DNA of 64,000 nucleotides from Solenopsis invicta (Eukaryota > Arthropoda > Insecta > Hymenoptera > Formicidae): positions 24,987,728 through 25,051,727 of the forward strand of contig NC_052671.1 in NCBI RefSeq assembly GCF_016802725.1, in the 5' to 3' direction. The notes beneath the pieces were generated by a model. It saw only the letters and a program-made list of their open reading frames with translations. It did not search any database and was not told where the DNA came from. A program made the translations under genes and the position numbers. Positions 43,566-53,920 of this stretch are shown here, piece after piece. Every line of letters begins with the position of its first letter. Position 1 is the first letter of the stretch.

Positions 43566-44252
43566 ATGCGGTTTGTGCGGCAACCGCAGGCAATTAGAGT
43601 AATTAATTTTGATGATAAGATAACACCCGAAATAAAAACACGCAGACATGGAAATATACCGATTTCTATACGTGGCATCATTTGCGGTCCGTCAAATTGT
43701 TGCAAGACAAACGTGTTGATAAGCATGCTGGAAAGCCCGCACGGTGTACGTTTCGAGAATATGTATGTGTACTCGAAATCGCTTCAGCAGCCGAAATATC
43801 GATATCTGGAAAACTTATTAACACCGATTGAAGAAGTTGGGTATTTTGCATTCTCCAACAACAGCAACGTCATTCCTCCGAGCGAAGCGCTTCCGAATTC
43901 CATCTTTATCTTTGATGATGTAGCATGCGACAAGCAAGATACGATAAGAGAGTACTTTGCAATGGGTCGACATGCTAACGTTGACTGCTTCTATCTCTGT
44001 CAGACGTATGCCAAGATACCGAAGCATCTTATACGTGACAACGCGAATTTGTTAATTATGTTCAAACAGGATGGCACCAATCTGAAGCATGTATACAACG
44101 ATCATGTAAACACTGACATGTCTTACGAGGATTTTTGCGATTTATGCCAGATTTGTTGGCAACAAAAATATGGATTTCTAGTGATAGACAAGGACAGCGC
44201 GTTTGTCAATGGAAGATATAGAAAAGGATTTAACAACTTTGCAATACCGTAA
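43566..44252 (+). CDS. Polinton genome-packaging ATPase (FtsK/A32-like)
   Basis: 228 intact codons. The Walker A is GPSNCCKTN (residues about 38-46; the usual form is GPSGSGKS). The Walker B is SIFIFDDVACD (about 113-123). The sensor-like block RHANVDCFYLCQTYAKIPKH follows. It powers DNA translocation into preformed capsids. It is the first gene of the rightward block. The Gly to Asn-Cys changes in the P-loop are seen in other Polintons as I recall, so they need not be defects. Confidence 0.85.
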   Translation: MRFVRQPQAIRVINFDDKITPEIKTRRHGNIPISIRGIICGPSNCCKTNVLISMLESPHGVRFENMYVYSKSLQQPKYRYLENLLTPIEEVGYFAFSNNSNVIPPSEALPNSIFIFDDVACDKQDTIREYFAMGRHANVDCFYLCQTYAKIPKHLIRDNANLLIMFKQDGTNLKHVYNDHVNTDMSYEDFCDLCQICWQQKYGFLVIDKDSAFVNGRYRKGFNNFAIP

Positions 44253-44279
44253 AATGATTAGTTGTCGTCGATACGTTGA

Positions 44280-45347
44280 ATGTTCAACATGGATAGTAAC
44301 ATAGATCGCGAGAAGAGAGCTAAACAGATTGTAAAAACGAGTAACACGATTCGCAAAAAATATCGCGCATTAAAAACGGGTAAAATGGAAGAAGATATTG
44401 CATTGGAAATACATTTTGAACCAATCATTGAACCTCTAAAACAGATTGTTGAAAATACCGTTGGAGTTGAAAATACCGTTGAAAATGAGTCTAAACAGGC
44501 TGAGAGTGAAGCATTCTTTTCGGGAGATGAAGAATACGTGGAACCAAAACGAAAACGGTCGAACATTTCGTTTAATAATTCAATAATAACTTTTACTCCT
44601 AAATTGCAAACTGTACCAATTAATTTTAATAAAGCATCACAAATGTTACAAGATAGCGATTTATTGCAGAATCATGCACCCTCCGTTGAAGAGGTTTTCG
44701 AAATCACCGATGAGCCGCTTGTGATGTCCGTTCGCCAACAGTTAGAAACGTCTGACGGGCAAAAAAAATTACAAATACATTATGGTCCATTGGGATAAAA
44801 ATATATGGGAGCTGTTTTGAGCGGTAAAAAAACGGTCAACGTCGATAACGTTTACGGAGTTTACTTCAACAATACCGGAACGATGCTTGGTAACAAACGT
44901 ATCGACTTGCACAAGAACGATGATATATCCATAGACGGTAAAAGATACAAGGGTACTCAAGGTCTGTACGAGTTAATTTTTATAAAAATACCCAACGCTG
45001 ATATCTACACGAATGACGATGTAGAGAAGTATAAGGATATCATATTAACTACAAACGCACATAGGCGAGACCATGGTGAATGTAATCCAATACTAGGTAA
45101 CAAAGGACACAAGTATAAAAATATAATCTCCCCCATGTTAGCACTGGATAAAGTTGGACGAGGTATACTGAACACCGTTACGTTAAACGACAACAAGATT
45201 GATTACGTTCATTGGAACGATCCGAACAAACTCGTCGATCGTCTTCGATTGCTTGAGGCCTCACGCCAAGCCGGACACAACGCTCACGATAACGAGATCC
45301 TGTCGATTATCGAGGAACTTCGCGAAGCTGGTTTAATTATAAATTGA
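44280..45347 (+). pseudogene. DUF8207-like Polinton protein, split by one nonsense codon
   Basis: The N-terminal 172 codons contain a short coiled-coil-like basic stretch and an acidic EAFFSGDEEYVEPKRKR block. A TAA at 44796-44798 interrupts the frame, and the reading continues in register from 44799 to 45347 with KRYKGTQGLYELIF, NDDVEKYKDIILTTNAHRRD and LRLLEASRQAGHNAHDNEI, the conserved core of a protein common in arthropod Polintons. An 18-bp in-frame tandem duplication lies at 44448-44483. Function unknown. Confidence 0.75.
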
Positions 45348-45382
45348 GTCGTGCTATTCATATTATTTTAGTCAACGTTGAA

Positions 45383-45715
45383 ATGTCAATCAATAAGTTT
45401 GGGATATTGCTCGGAAGTAGCGGAACGGAATCGTATTACAAATGGAACGGATTAATAAGAAGTTACGTCCACGATAATGCTCTTTGCAAGATCAACGCCA
45501 ATTTTGATGCAAAGTCATGCAAGATTCGTCACGTAGCGTTACCTGTAGATGATGGCGATGCTGCCAATAAATGATATGTACAACAGAGCATACAAATTTT
45601 GAAAGATCACCAGGACGAAATCGAGAGGAAGATTGTTACTCTCCAAAATACGATGGAAATTATGCTTAACAAAATTCAAAGACAACTCGATACAGTGACT
45701 CATAGCGCAGAGTAG
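45383..45715 (+). pseudogene. Fiber-like Polinton protein with coiled-coil tail, one nonsense codon
   Basis: Start MSINKFGILLG at 45383 overlaps nothing downstream. The block ANFDAKSCKIRHVALPVDDG followed by DAANK resembles the D-A-V-N-K-x-Y-V signature of phage and viral fibre proteins. TGA at 45572-45574 interrupts the frame; reading continues in register into a heptad-rich helix (EIERKIVTLQNTMEIMLNKI) until TAG at 45713. It is probably a trimeric attachment protein, by analogy only. Confidence 0.55.
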
Positions 45716-45758
45716 AAAAAACGATACATTAGATCTCTCCATCATTTGTAAATCAAAC

Positions 45759-46627
45759 ATGAACAATTCCGAAAAGCAGCTGTTAGTGGAGGAACTTCAT
45801 GCTCCAGCAAGAAGAAATTTTTTGAAAGGCATGTCATTGTTCGCGGATACGATGACCTGTGGCAAGCGGATATGGTTGAGATGCGACCTTACATGAGATT
45901 TAACCGAGGTTACCATTACATACTCACCGTTATCGATGTATTGAGCAAGTATGCATGGGCCGTGCCTCTCAAGGCCAAGAGTGGCAATGAAGTGGCTAAT
46001 GCGATTGCAAAGATAATGCGAGACGATGAAAGATGTCCGAAAAATTTGCAGACTGACAGAGGAAAAGAATTTTACAACGCCACGGTACAGAAACTATTGA
46101 AAAAACATGATATCAATCATTATTCAACATATTCCGTAATGAAGGCATCAGTCGTTGAACGGTTCAACCGTTCATTAAAGAAGGATATGTGGAAGCAGTT
46201 TACGCTTAATGGAAGTTATAAATGGATCGATTTGTTACCACGTCTCGTATTAGAATACAACTCGCGAAGGCATTGTACTATTGGTATGCGACCCATCAAT
46301 GTTACCCCTGCGATTGCCGAAAAACTCTTATCCACTGTGTATAGTCGCATAAAAATTGCTGCACCCGCGCGATTCAAAGTGGGTGAATCGGTACGCGTGA
46401 GCAAATTTAAGACCATTTTTGATAAAGGTTATACACCGAATTGGACTACGGAGATATTTAAAATTGCCAAAGTGCAGAAAACTAATCCCGTGACGTATTT
46501 ATTGAAGGATCCCTGTGGAAACCATATCAACGGTGGATTTTACGAATATGAGCTCCAGCGAGTTGGTAATTCTGACTTGTATCTCGTTGAAAAAATTTTA
46601 CGCAAAAGAGGGTATAGGTTCATGTGA
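45759..46627 (+). pseudogene. Polinton integrase (retroviral-type DDE), one frameshift
   Basis: ATG at 45759 starts MNNSEKQLLVEELHAPARR; the frame shifts near 45825. The core follows: WQADMVEM (Asp), VIDVLSKYAWAVPLK, NLQTDRGKEFYN (Asp) and SVVERFNRSLKKDMWK (Glu). A C-terminal SH3-like segment ends with GGFYEYELQRV. The catalytic triad is intact. It would insert the linear element, giving short target duplications. Confidence 0.85.
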
Positions 46628-46629
46628 AA

Positions 46630-46785
46630 TGACTGGGATTTGATAATTCACACAATTTGTGGATACACAAGAATAATGTATTGTAAAAAATGTATTACTT
46701 ATTTACAAGATATTTGTAATTTTTATTACAATTACACAAATATACATATATTATACAAATTAAGTGTTTTATTTACATTGGTATT
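46630..46785. other. Convergent intergenic region with 3' ends of integrase and polymerase
   Basis: AT-rich spacer where the two transcripts converge; polyadenylation-like AATAAA variants are present but not decisive. Confidence 0.4.
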
Positions 46786-49700
46786 TTATAACGTCCCCAA
46801 GACAACGTCAATAGAATCTGACATAATATATCGCTTATCGTCATACGGACTAAGAGCAATTTTTGTTTTGGATATAGTATACACCTCATGCAATTTCGAT
46901 CTAATACTTGACTGCTGTTGCGTCATTTCAATGTCATCATGCAAGCATTGCGTGTAATCATCGAAAGTTATCGATTTTGCTACAACGTTGCTCTTGATTC
47001 CTTTGACTTTCTTCGTGTCTTTTCTACCATCAACGCGCAAGGTATACATCTTTGCTCTAAGCCCTACGAATTTGGTCATGATCGCACCATTGTTTTCATC
47101 ATTCATTAATCCTGGCACTTTTTTATTAGCAAGCGGAATACCGTATGCATTATCAACCGCGTAATCACTCGTATCAAATTTATTAATATCGCGCTTTATA
47201 ATTTTGTATACGTCATCACATTCAATGTTATATATTAAGCTATCCGTATCAGTATACATAATTTTACATTTCTTGTAATCTTGAAACATCGGCGCCATGT
47301 ATTCATGATGAAATTCATACAAACACGTCTTAGATATGTCAAGGATGCACATACCCACATAGATTGGTTTGTCAAATTTCACCTCAAGCTTACGCATTTC
47401 GATTGCAACCAAATTCTCCGAAAAGACACTACGACTGTGGAAATTTGGCATAGCGATCTTTGCCTCCGCGCCGTATCTGCCTTTCCATTTTGTCACGAGT
47501 CGCACATCGACGTGATTGCGCACGTTCTTCATGGTTTTGCCAAATACCGCGTTGTTCGCCATTATAATTTGTATAAATTTTTTTCGAAATCGTTTTTGGC
47601 GCATGCTCTGAAATCTGTATTTAACTGAATATAATCGCAAAGCCATGGTGATTGTGCAAATTGTAATATGCGATGTATTTTTGTTACTCGAAGGCCGTGA
47701 CGAGTACACTGCTGCAGGTTACGATAATGTATGACGAAACGTTTCTTATCGTATAAGGTTGCGAGAAGCTTGTCCTGCCGCTTGCCGGGCGGTTTATCAC
47801 GCATTGGACAGAACGGTAGGTCAATGTGCGCATCATGTAAATGTTGTGGATATTCTAAGTCTATTTCAAGAATGTAACCTGTTGGAGAATCTACCGCGAT
47901 GTCCATAAAATTACAATTTGTTACGTCATCTACCCATCGAAAATCTTTGTATGGTAATAGCTGACACATTGCCCAACCATGCAAGTTATTTACATCAAAG
48001 TACATCAGGTACGATGATGATTTCGATGGATCGTATGACTTCATGTACTTGATGTTGGCCTGTGCGTACCTGTTTGAACATTGACTCAGACCATTACGTG
48101 TGCCACGTTCGATGAACATGATCATATCAATGTCTGTTAGTAGTTCGAAATTTACATGTGTATATTTCAACATTGCATCCCACGTAAAACCGGGTAAAGT
48201 ATAATAATACGCGGGATCGAGTCCATAACTCGCGATGCAACTATCGCGAAAATTCTCGAAGATATCAGCCAACAACAGTACGTCAGTTTTCAAGTATAAA
48301 TCGCTATAATCCGAGCGTTCGGATGGAGAACCGCTGCCACACGTTGACAGCATGCGCGTAATCGCTCTCGGATACTGTGTCACCCGTCAATGAACTGTAA
48401 AATAATTCGCGCGGTGGCAAACATGACTCTTCCAATTTTTCCACACAGTCAACATACTCGTATGCGAAGACACATTTTCGTGTTAACAGATCGAAATTTT
48501 CTGTTGATAAATTACTATATTCTCGTTGCATTATGCATAGCTTATCTTTACTAAGAAAAGATGCCAATTTATCGAGACTAGATGCGAGAAATTTGAAAGA
48601 ATCGATAAATCTTAATTTTATGCAATTTTTCTGATCATTTTTTGTAAACGAAATATATTTTTCTTTTGTTATCGGAAGTAAATCTATTCATCCTTCATAT
48701 GCTGTAGCTATTTCCTTGATGATAAAATGCACGTCGTAGCCAGATAAGTTATGGAAAACTATAGGAAAATAATGCGAATTTTTGTAATTTAAATTGCAAT
48801 TTGAATGCGCTGCACCTCTGAATCAACCGGTTAAATGACAATGATCGCGTACCCGTTCTATTTCATTCGTAAATGGTTTTTCACAAATGTGGCAGTGTGT
48901 AGCGTTGTTAAATTTTTTCCAATCGTCTTGTGTTAAATCCATGGGAACATTAACCGACAGAATATTATTTACAATTTGTGCTAAATCTTTAAGTTGCTCG
49001 ACGAACCACGCGATACAATTCTTATCGCGATGAAACCGATACATTGATAGCGAATTGTCATACGCACAGTGTACATAATATGCTATGCTAAATACTCGAT
49101 GATGCTGGTAATTTTTCTCATCCTCAGTCTTCTCCAGGATGCATTCCAAATCGGCGTATACGATAAACGGCATTCGTTCCTTTCGACAGTAATTTTTAAA
49201 GCTCAGCCATTTGTCATCTTCGCTTGGTAATATGATAGCGCAATCGTTTATCTTTCCACAGTCCATTGTGTGAATTTCCAACTTGTCGTTCGAACTAAAA
49301 TAATGTAGATATCTGAAATATAATTTATTTTCGAGAAATTAAAAAAAATATATTTATATATACATATTTTTGTATTTTCCGAAATATATACATACCGATC
49401 ACAAAAGAATTTCTTATTCTTTTTCTTACTGAGTTGTGAACTCATGAGACGGGACATATTCTTTATCAACGCAAAATGTCTCACATTGTCATCCTGCACG
49501 TATAGCAGATTTATATGTTTGTCCATTTTTCGTTCGGTGAGTCGTATAGAAAAAATAGATAGTTTCTTCTCCTCGATGCAGTATAGATTAATGGAGATTT
49601 TGTTGAGAATTTCAAACTTTTTAATTTGTGGCAATGTCATTGGAAACTCAATGCCTTTCAGATTTAATACCGTAGAATAATGTGGATATGAAGATTCTCG

Positions 49701-50525
49701 ATCAGTATTCCTTTCGGCAGGATGCAGACTGGCCACCACTGACCATGCAAAACATGCATTGTCATTTGATTTTACATTAACTACTGCTTTCTTCATCATA
49801 ATTTTACTTGGTAACTGGATGTTGCATCCTGCATGCAAAGGGTTATATTTGTTTATATTTATTGTTAAATTTAGTATACGCGACAACGCCCATCCGCTAT
49901 CGCATTCTTGGAATTCCTCCAACGATGCTAGGATTATCTCGATGACGTGTAACTGGTACCACTCATGCAAATCGGAGCATTGAAAGAGTTCATAATTTCT
50001 TGTTGTGATACACTTATTAGCGCGTTTGTCACCTGCGACAAATTCACCATTAAAAATAGCGTTTATCTTTACGTTGCCATGTCTCTGCACGACACTTTGC
50101 ACGTGCTCAAGCACAATTTCTCGCGCATCCTCTAGAAATTGATACGGTTCAATGTGTTTGAAATTAATCACAGCACCAGTCAGTATACGACTTTCAAAAA
50201 CTGTATCTATCTCACGCCATTGGAGTCCTGCACTATATCCAGCATCCACTTACACAAACCACCTACGCATCATTTGTTTCAAACCTTCTAGTCGCGTGAT
50301 ACAAGCGATCACAGATTGTCTTCCACCGATTGACAATCGCGGATATTTACTGCGGCTGCATCCATCTAGCGATTCGATGAACTCGATACAACGTTGCTCC
50401 CACGCCATATACTCTTTATTCGTATTCAATCGAGTGGATAGCTCCACCAAATTACGCTCCGTTTGCTCCATTTTTACAATGTGCTTGACTGCATAGACTG
50501 ATGGGATGCATCGCGATCTTGTCAT
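46786..50525 (-). pseudogene. Polinton protein-primed DNA polymerase B
   Basis: Starts at 50525. Exon 1 ends at 49396 and exon 2 runs to 46786. It contains CHICEKPF and RDHCHLTG zinc motifs (48.82-48.9 kb), motif A YLMYFDVNNLHGWAM, motif B MANNAVFGKTMKNVR and motif C MYTDTDSLIY. In-frame stops occur at 50250-50252, 48820-48822 and near 48695 (the last two are TGA where Arg CGA is likely), and frameshifts near 48330 and 47575. Total length would be about 1200 residues. The zinc module at the exon junction has Tyr in place of its second Cys. Confidence 0.85.
49313..49395 (-). other. Intron in Polinton polymerase gene (large copy)
   Basis: GTATGT donor at 49395 and TTTCAG acceptor ending at 49313, 83 bp. 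It lies at the same codon (the Arg after Cys-Asp) as the 64-bp intron at 956-1019, with unrelated interior sequence. Confidence 0.75.
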
Positions 50526-50529
50526 TTTA

Positions 50530-51060
50530 TAATGTCACCATCACTTTAAATGTTATTCACAGTGTATCATTTGATACATATCTAAAGTCTTCGTAGCTGT
50601 CATAAATCGGCGCTTGTAAGATTCACATGTATATTTGATATCACTGACTTTGTAAAATTATTCAATGATTTCATCGTGATATCCAATTACTTTTAAACGT
50701 GTCACAGCAGGCGTTCGCTAAAAATACAAAACTGTCACATTTGCTCCATTACTTCATCATAATGTCGAATTATATTCAAACGTGTGTCTAAATTAATTTT
50801 ATAGATCTGTGGTATCAGCGCCTATGATATCATCACAGCTGCTGTACTCTGACACATGCTTTTATGCTGAAAATGCAAATCTGCAATACTATATGATTTT
50901 ATTGTAATATTAAATTACATTCAAACGTACCTAAAACTGAGTTTTACTATCCTCTGATCTCATCACATCTGTCGACGCTTGCAAGATTTACGTTTGAATA
51001 TGTGTATGATCTCATCATAAAATATGTAATTTCCACATTTGATGTCGATATGGTGGTGGG
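50530..51060. repeat. Diverged tandem repeats upstream of the spliced Polinton gene
   Basis: Blocks of roughly 120 bp share TCATCATAAT/TCATCGTGATA followed by AATTA-TT-AAACGT and a CGC/GACGCTTGTAAGATT-type segment. Occurrences are near 50600, 50690, 50760, 50920 and 50970. No gene is seen. This is where the left copy has its zinc/acidic gene. Confidence 0.5.
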
Positions 51061-51061
51061 A

Positions 51062-51110
51062 ATTATAAAATAAAAAGAAATCTAAAAACGTTACTCTCAT
51101 CAGTTGCTCA
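51062..51110 (+). promoter_or_regulatory. Candidate promoter of the spliced Polinton gene
   Basis: TATAAAATA at 51064 and initiator-like CATCAGT at 51098-51104, 42 bp before the first ATG. The spacing of about 38 bp is slightly long. Confidence 0.45.
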
Positions 51111-51145
51111 TTGTTAACGGACAACTCTTGAAAAATACGAGAGAA

Positions 51146-52075
51146 ATGGCGAACTACTACGTTCCAATCCAAACCGAAGCATGCGAGAAATCGTAAGTAT
51201 CTATACATTTTTTTATACATTCCTTAAATTATATTTTTTATATTTTTGCTTCTACATATCCATATTTCTTATTTACAGAACATTGCCACACACATCAATG
51301 AACTACTACGTTCCGATCCAGACCGAAGCATGTGAGAAATCGTAAGTATCTATAATTATTTTATATACATTTTTTCATATTTTCATATTTCATTGTTTCT
51401 TATAAAATCCCTATTTTATTTATTACTTATAGAACATCATCATCATCATGATACATTAATATTTTTTGTTTTATCTCATTAATCTGTAATCTTATTTACA
51501 GAACGCCACCACGATACACATCACACATTTTGGGGAGAAGGTTTGCACTAACTCCTACATCTTATAAATGGTTGGATATCGGAATCAACGCAGAATCTAT
51601 ATCCTACGTGGAATTGATGCTGGGTGACAACCGCGGAAATCAAATTGCTCTGCCTTATAAAACGTGGAGATCGTTGATTGAGAAACGTATGGATATCGAG
51701 GGACTTATGCAGTCAAAAACGGCTCCATTATTGATTCACGAACTGATTGTGCAGCAGATTAAACTGCGTGAAGAACATATTATAAAATTAACATTACACA
51801 ATACTTATATTTGTATGAAGCTTGCAACTGTATCATTTATGTTTGAACTTGAGCATTGTATTGAACATGTATATTTCGCACTGTGTCAGAATATGAATAA
51901 TGTTACTGACAAATATAAACATTTGGTAACTTACTTGCGTCAAAATTGCATCACTAATAAAAACGATGCAGTAAATATTTTGCGAAAAATTTATGATAAA
52001 AGTTCACATATTGAATGTGAATTAATAGCTTATGCTTCAGATAATATTGCATACGATTCGCTAAATGACAAATAA
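51146..52075 (+). CDS. Spliced Polinton gene of unknown function with duplicated exon
   Basis: Exon 1 51146-51192 (MANYYVPIQTEACEKS), optional exon 2 51279-51341 (63 nt, repeating NYYVPIQTEACEKS) and exon 3 51502-52075. Donors are GTAAGT at 51193 and 51342; acceptors are TTTACAG ending at 51278 and 51501. All joins keep frame with or without exon 2. Exon 3 encodes SHILGRRFALTPTSYKWLDI, GDNRGNQIALPYKTW and a helical C-terminus, with no stop. Predicted size is about 200 residues. No family recognised. Its position beyond the polymerase is shared by the left fragment. Confidence 0.65.
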
Positions 52076-52336
52076 AATATTATAATATGTACAAATGTGA
52101 ATACTGCATACGATGTGTTAAATGACAAATAAAATGTTATAATCATGTTATGTGCAAATTTGAAATAATAATAAAAATGTGAAAATTGAAATTGAACTTT
52201 TGATTATTTTTCCTATCCTTAGCGAACGAGGCTGATAGCTATTCAGTGTGGTACAACGTGGTTGTCACAGCTGTGACAATGACTTGACTTTCTTTTGTTA
52301 CCAAGAACTCAGTTGTAAGATGAGTATTAAATTACT

Positions 52337-52855
52337 AAATTTATTGTAAAGGAAGTAGCGGTATTGAATCAGGGAAACGTTCTCACGCATTACATTTTTA
52401 CGAATTCCGTGCCATGGAATGCATTGACAAAATCTGAAAGATCTTGCGTTTCTTGGTTGGCTGCTTATCACCATAGATTACAATGGGAAGATGGAATAGT
52501 TCAGTATCCGAAAGCGAAGCACCTGATTTCAACAGCTGTATATGATAAAAACGATGATGAAGCTATCGTATACGTTAAAGGGCATGAAAAACGAGAATGG
52601 TTGAAGAATATACTTGATGTCAATGTAAGAAATAATGTTATTATCGAGACCGTGGATGCTGATTACGAAGACATTGAATCTTTAAATAATTTGGATACTG
52701 CGAATACTATACGATGTGCAAAACATATTAAGAATTGTGCTATGCAGAATGTATTTAAATTATACAATTATTGGTTACCATGTCAAAAAGATGCTATAAA
52801 ATAAAAAAATGTATAAACGTATTTATGGTTTATTTTTTTATCTTTCCCTGTAATA
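52337..52855. repeat. Polinton right terminal inverted repeat
   Basis: Reverse complement of 39404-39938. Confidence 0.85.
52364..52804 (+). pseudogene. Terminal-repeat gene, right copy (N-terminally truncated)
   Basis: 146 codons nearly identical to the C-terminal part of the gene at 39454-40017, without the KNDD duplication. The first 40 or so residues fall outside the terminal repeat and are missing, so it probably is not expressed as a full protein. Confidence 0.7.
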
Positions 52856-52875
52856 TTATACATAAGTAATTTGTA

Positions 52876-52945
52876 GACGTTAGACGTTTGATAATAGTAT
52901 GGTTGAACCGTCAACCATACTATTATGAAACGTCCAACGTACTAC
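52876..52945. repeat. Palindrome just outside the Polinton right end
   Basis: GACGTTTGATAATAGTATGG and its inverse meet head to head with a spacer of only a few bases (centre about 52906). The motif is the same as in the direct repeats left of the element. Confidence 0.8.
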
Positions 52946-52951
52946 ACTCAA

Positions 52952-53179
52952 AGGACGAAGATTTGCGACAATTGAGGAGATTAAGGCTGCATCGCTGGAG
53001 GAGCTCAAGGCAATACCCAAAAGTGCATTTCAGAAATGTTTTGACGACTGGAAAAAGCACTAGCACAAATGCATTGTATCAGATGGGGATTATTTTGAAA
53101 GGGATAACATAATTTAGGATGAATAAATGAATATTTTTTTATAAAAATCAAAAGTCACCTTACTTTTTGATCACACCTC
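52952..53179 (+). pseudogene. mariner fragment E: transposase C-terminus and right TIR
   Basis: Encodes RFATIEEIKAASLEELKAIP, then KSAFQKCFDDWKK followed by a frame break near 53060 and the end of a mariner transposase. It ends with ACTTTTTGATCACACCTCG, a TIR of the CGAGGTG type as in mariner C, followed by TA at 53180. The 5' three-quarters are missing, replaced by the Polinton-side palindrome. Confidence 0.75.
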
Positions 53180-53507
53180 GTAATTGCTCGTAGCAATTTT
53201 GAGTCTGTGCCAATTTTACTTTGACCGGTACACATTTTATTATGTAAATTACCTCTCCGGCTAAGAAAGCCATGTACCCAGGCCCTCTCATAAAATGATA
53301 GGCAAAAATGTCGGGTGATTGTGTTGCTATGGCTAAGGCGTTCTGCATCATTCGTAATTCAAGGTTATGACTGAAAATTATTTTGGCGCGCAGTTCATTA
53401 AACTTGAGGAAAGTGTATAAAATCACACAAACAATACAAGCACGAAGACCTAACTGCAACCGTAGAAGGCATTTTTGTTCAATTTGTATTGATACAGCAA
53501 CGATCAA
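53160..53507 (-). pseudogene. Viral glycoprotein N-terminal fragment, left arm
   Basis: 115 codons, the mirror of the start of the gene at 55871. It includes a hydrophobic segment (ACIVCVILYTFLKF) and YHFMRGPGYMAFLAGEVIYI. It is cut at the arm end after the Cys-Tyr-Glu, next to the mariner E TIR. This is a duplicated piece, not a gene. Confidence 0.6.
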
Positions 53508-53873
53508 AATATCTCTTTCTACTACTTTAAATATATATTTACTTATATTCGTTAACTTTCAATAAAAAATAATTCATTGAAAAAATAATTAGATTTAGAC
53601 AAGTATAAAATTACTTCTATTACGGCTGCAGGTGATGCATATTCTGATTTAACGTATACTGAAATGGAAATGGAAAAAGCAAAAAATGGTTAAGAACGAT
53701 ACGAAACTGAAAAAAACTCAATGCACGTGAGAATAATCCGTTTTTCATGAAAACTATGGAAGAGTACACGTCATGTGAATTATATAAAAACGATACGGCG
53801 GATGCTCGTATGCATAATACTTATAATTCCAAAGCAAGGTCAGATACATAATTTAAACGTGTATATACATATA

Positions 53874-53920
<47 letters not shown>

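Larger units (their letters stand above)
39404..52855. mobile_element. Polinton/Maverick element, near complete (13.5 kb)
   Basis: Bounded by inverted repeats of about 520-535 bp. It encodes a Polinton gene set: major capsid, penton, adenain-like protease, PLA2-domain protein, packaging ATPase, DUF8207-like protein, retroviral-type integrase and protein-primed DNA polymerase, plus small unknowns. Genes left of 43.5 kb read leftward and form the virion block; ATPase to integrase read rightward; the polymerase reads leftward. Several genes carry one or a few disabling changes. Outer repeats may extend the element to about 38.69 and 52.95 kb. Confidence 0.9.
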
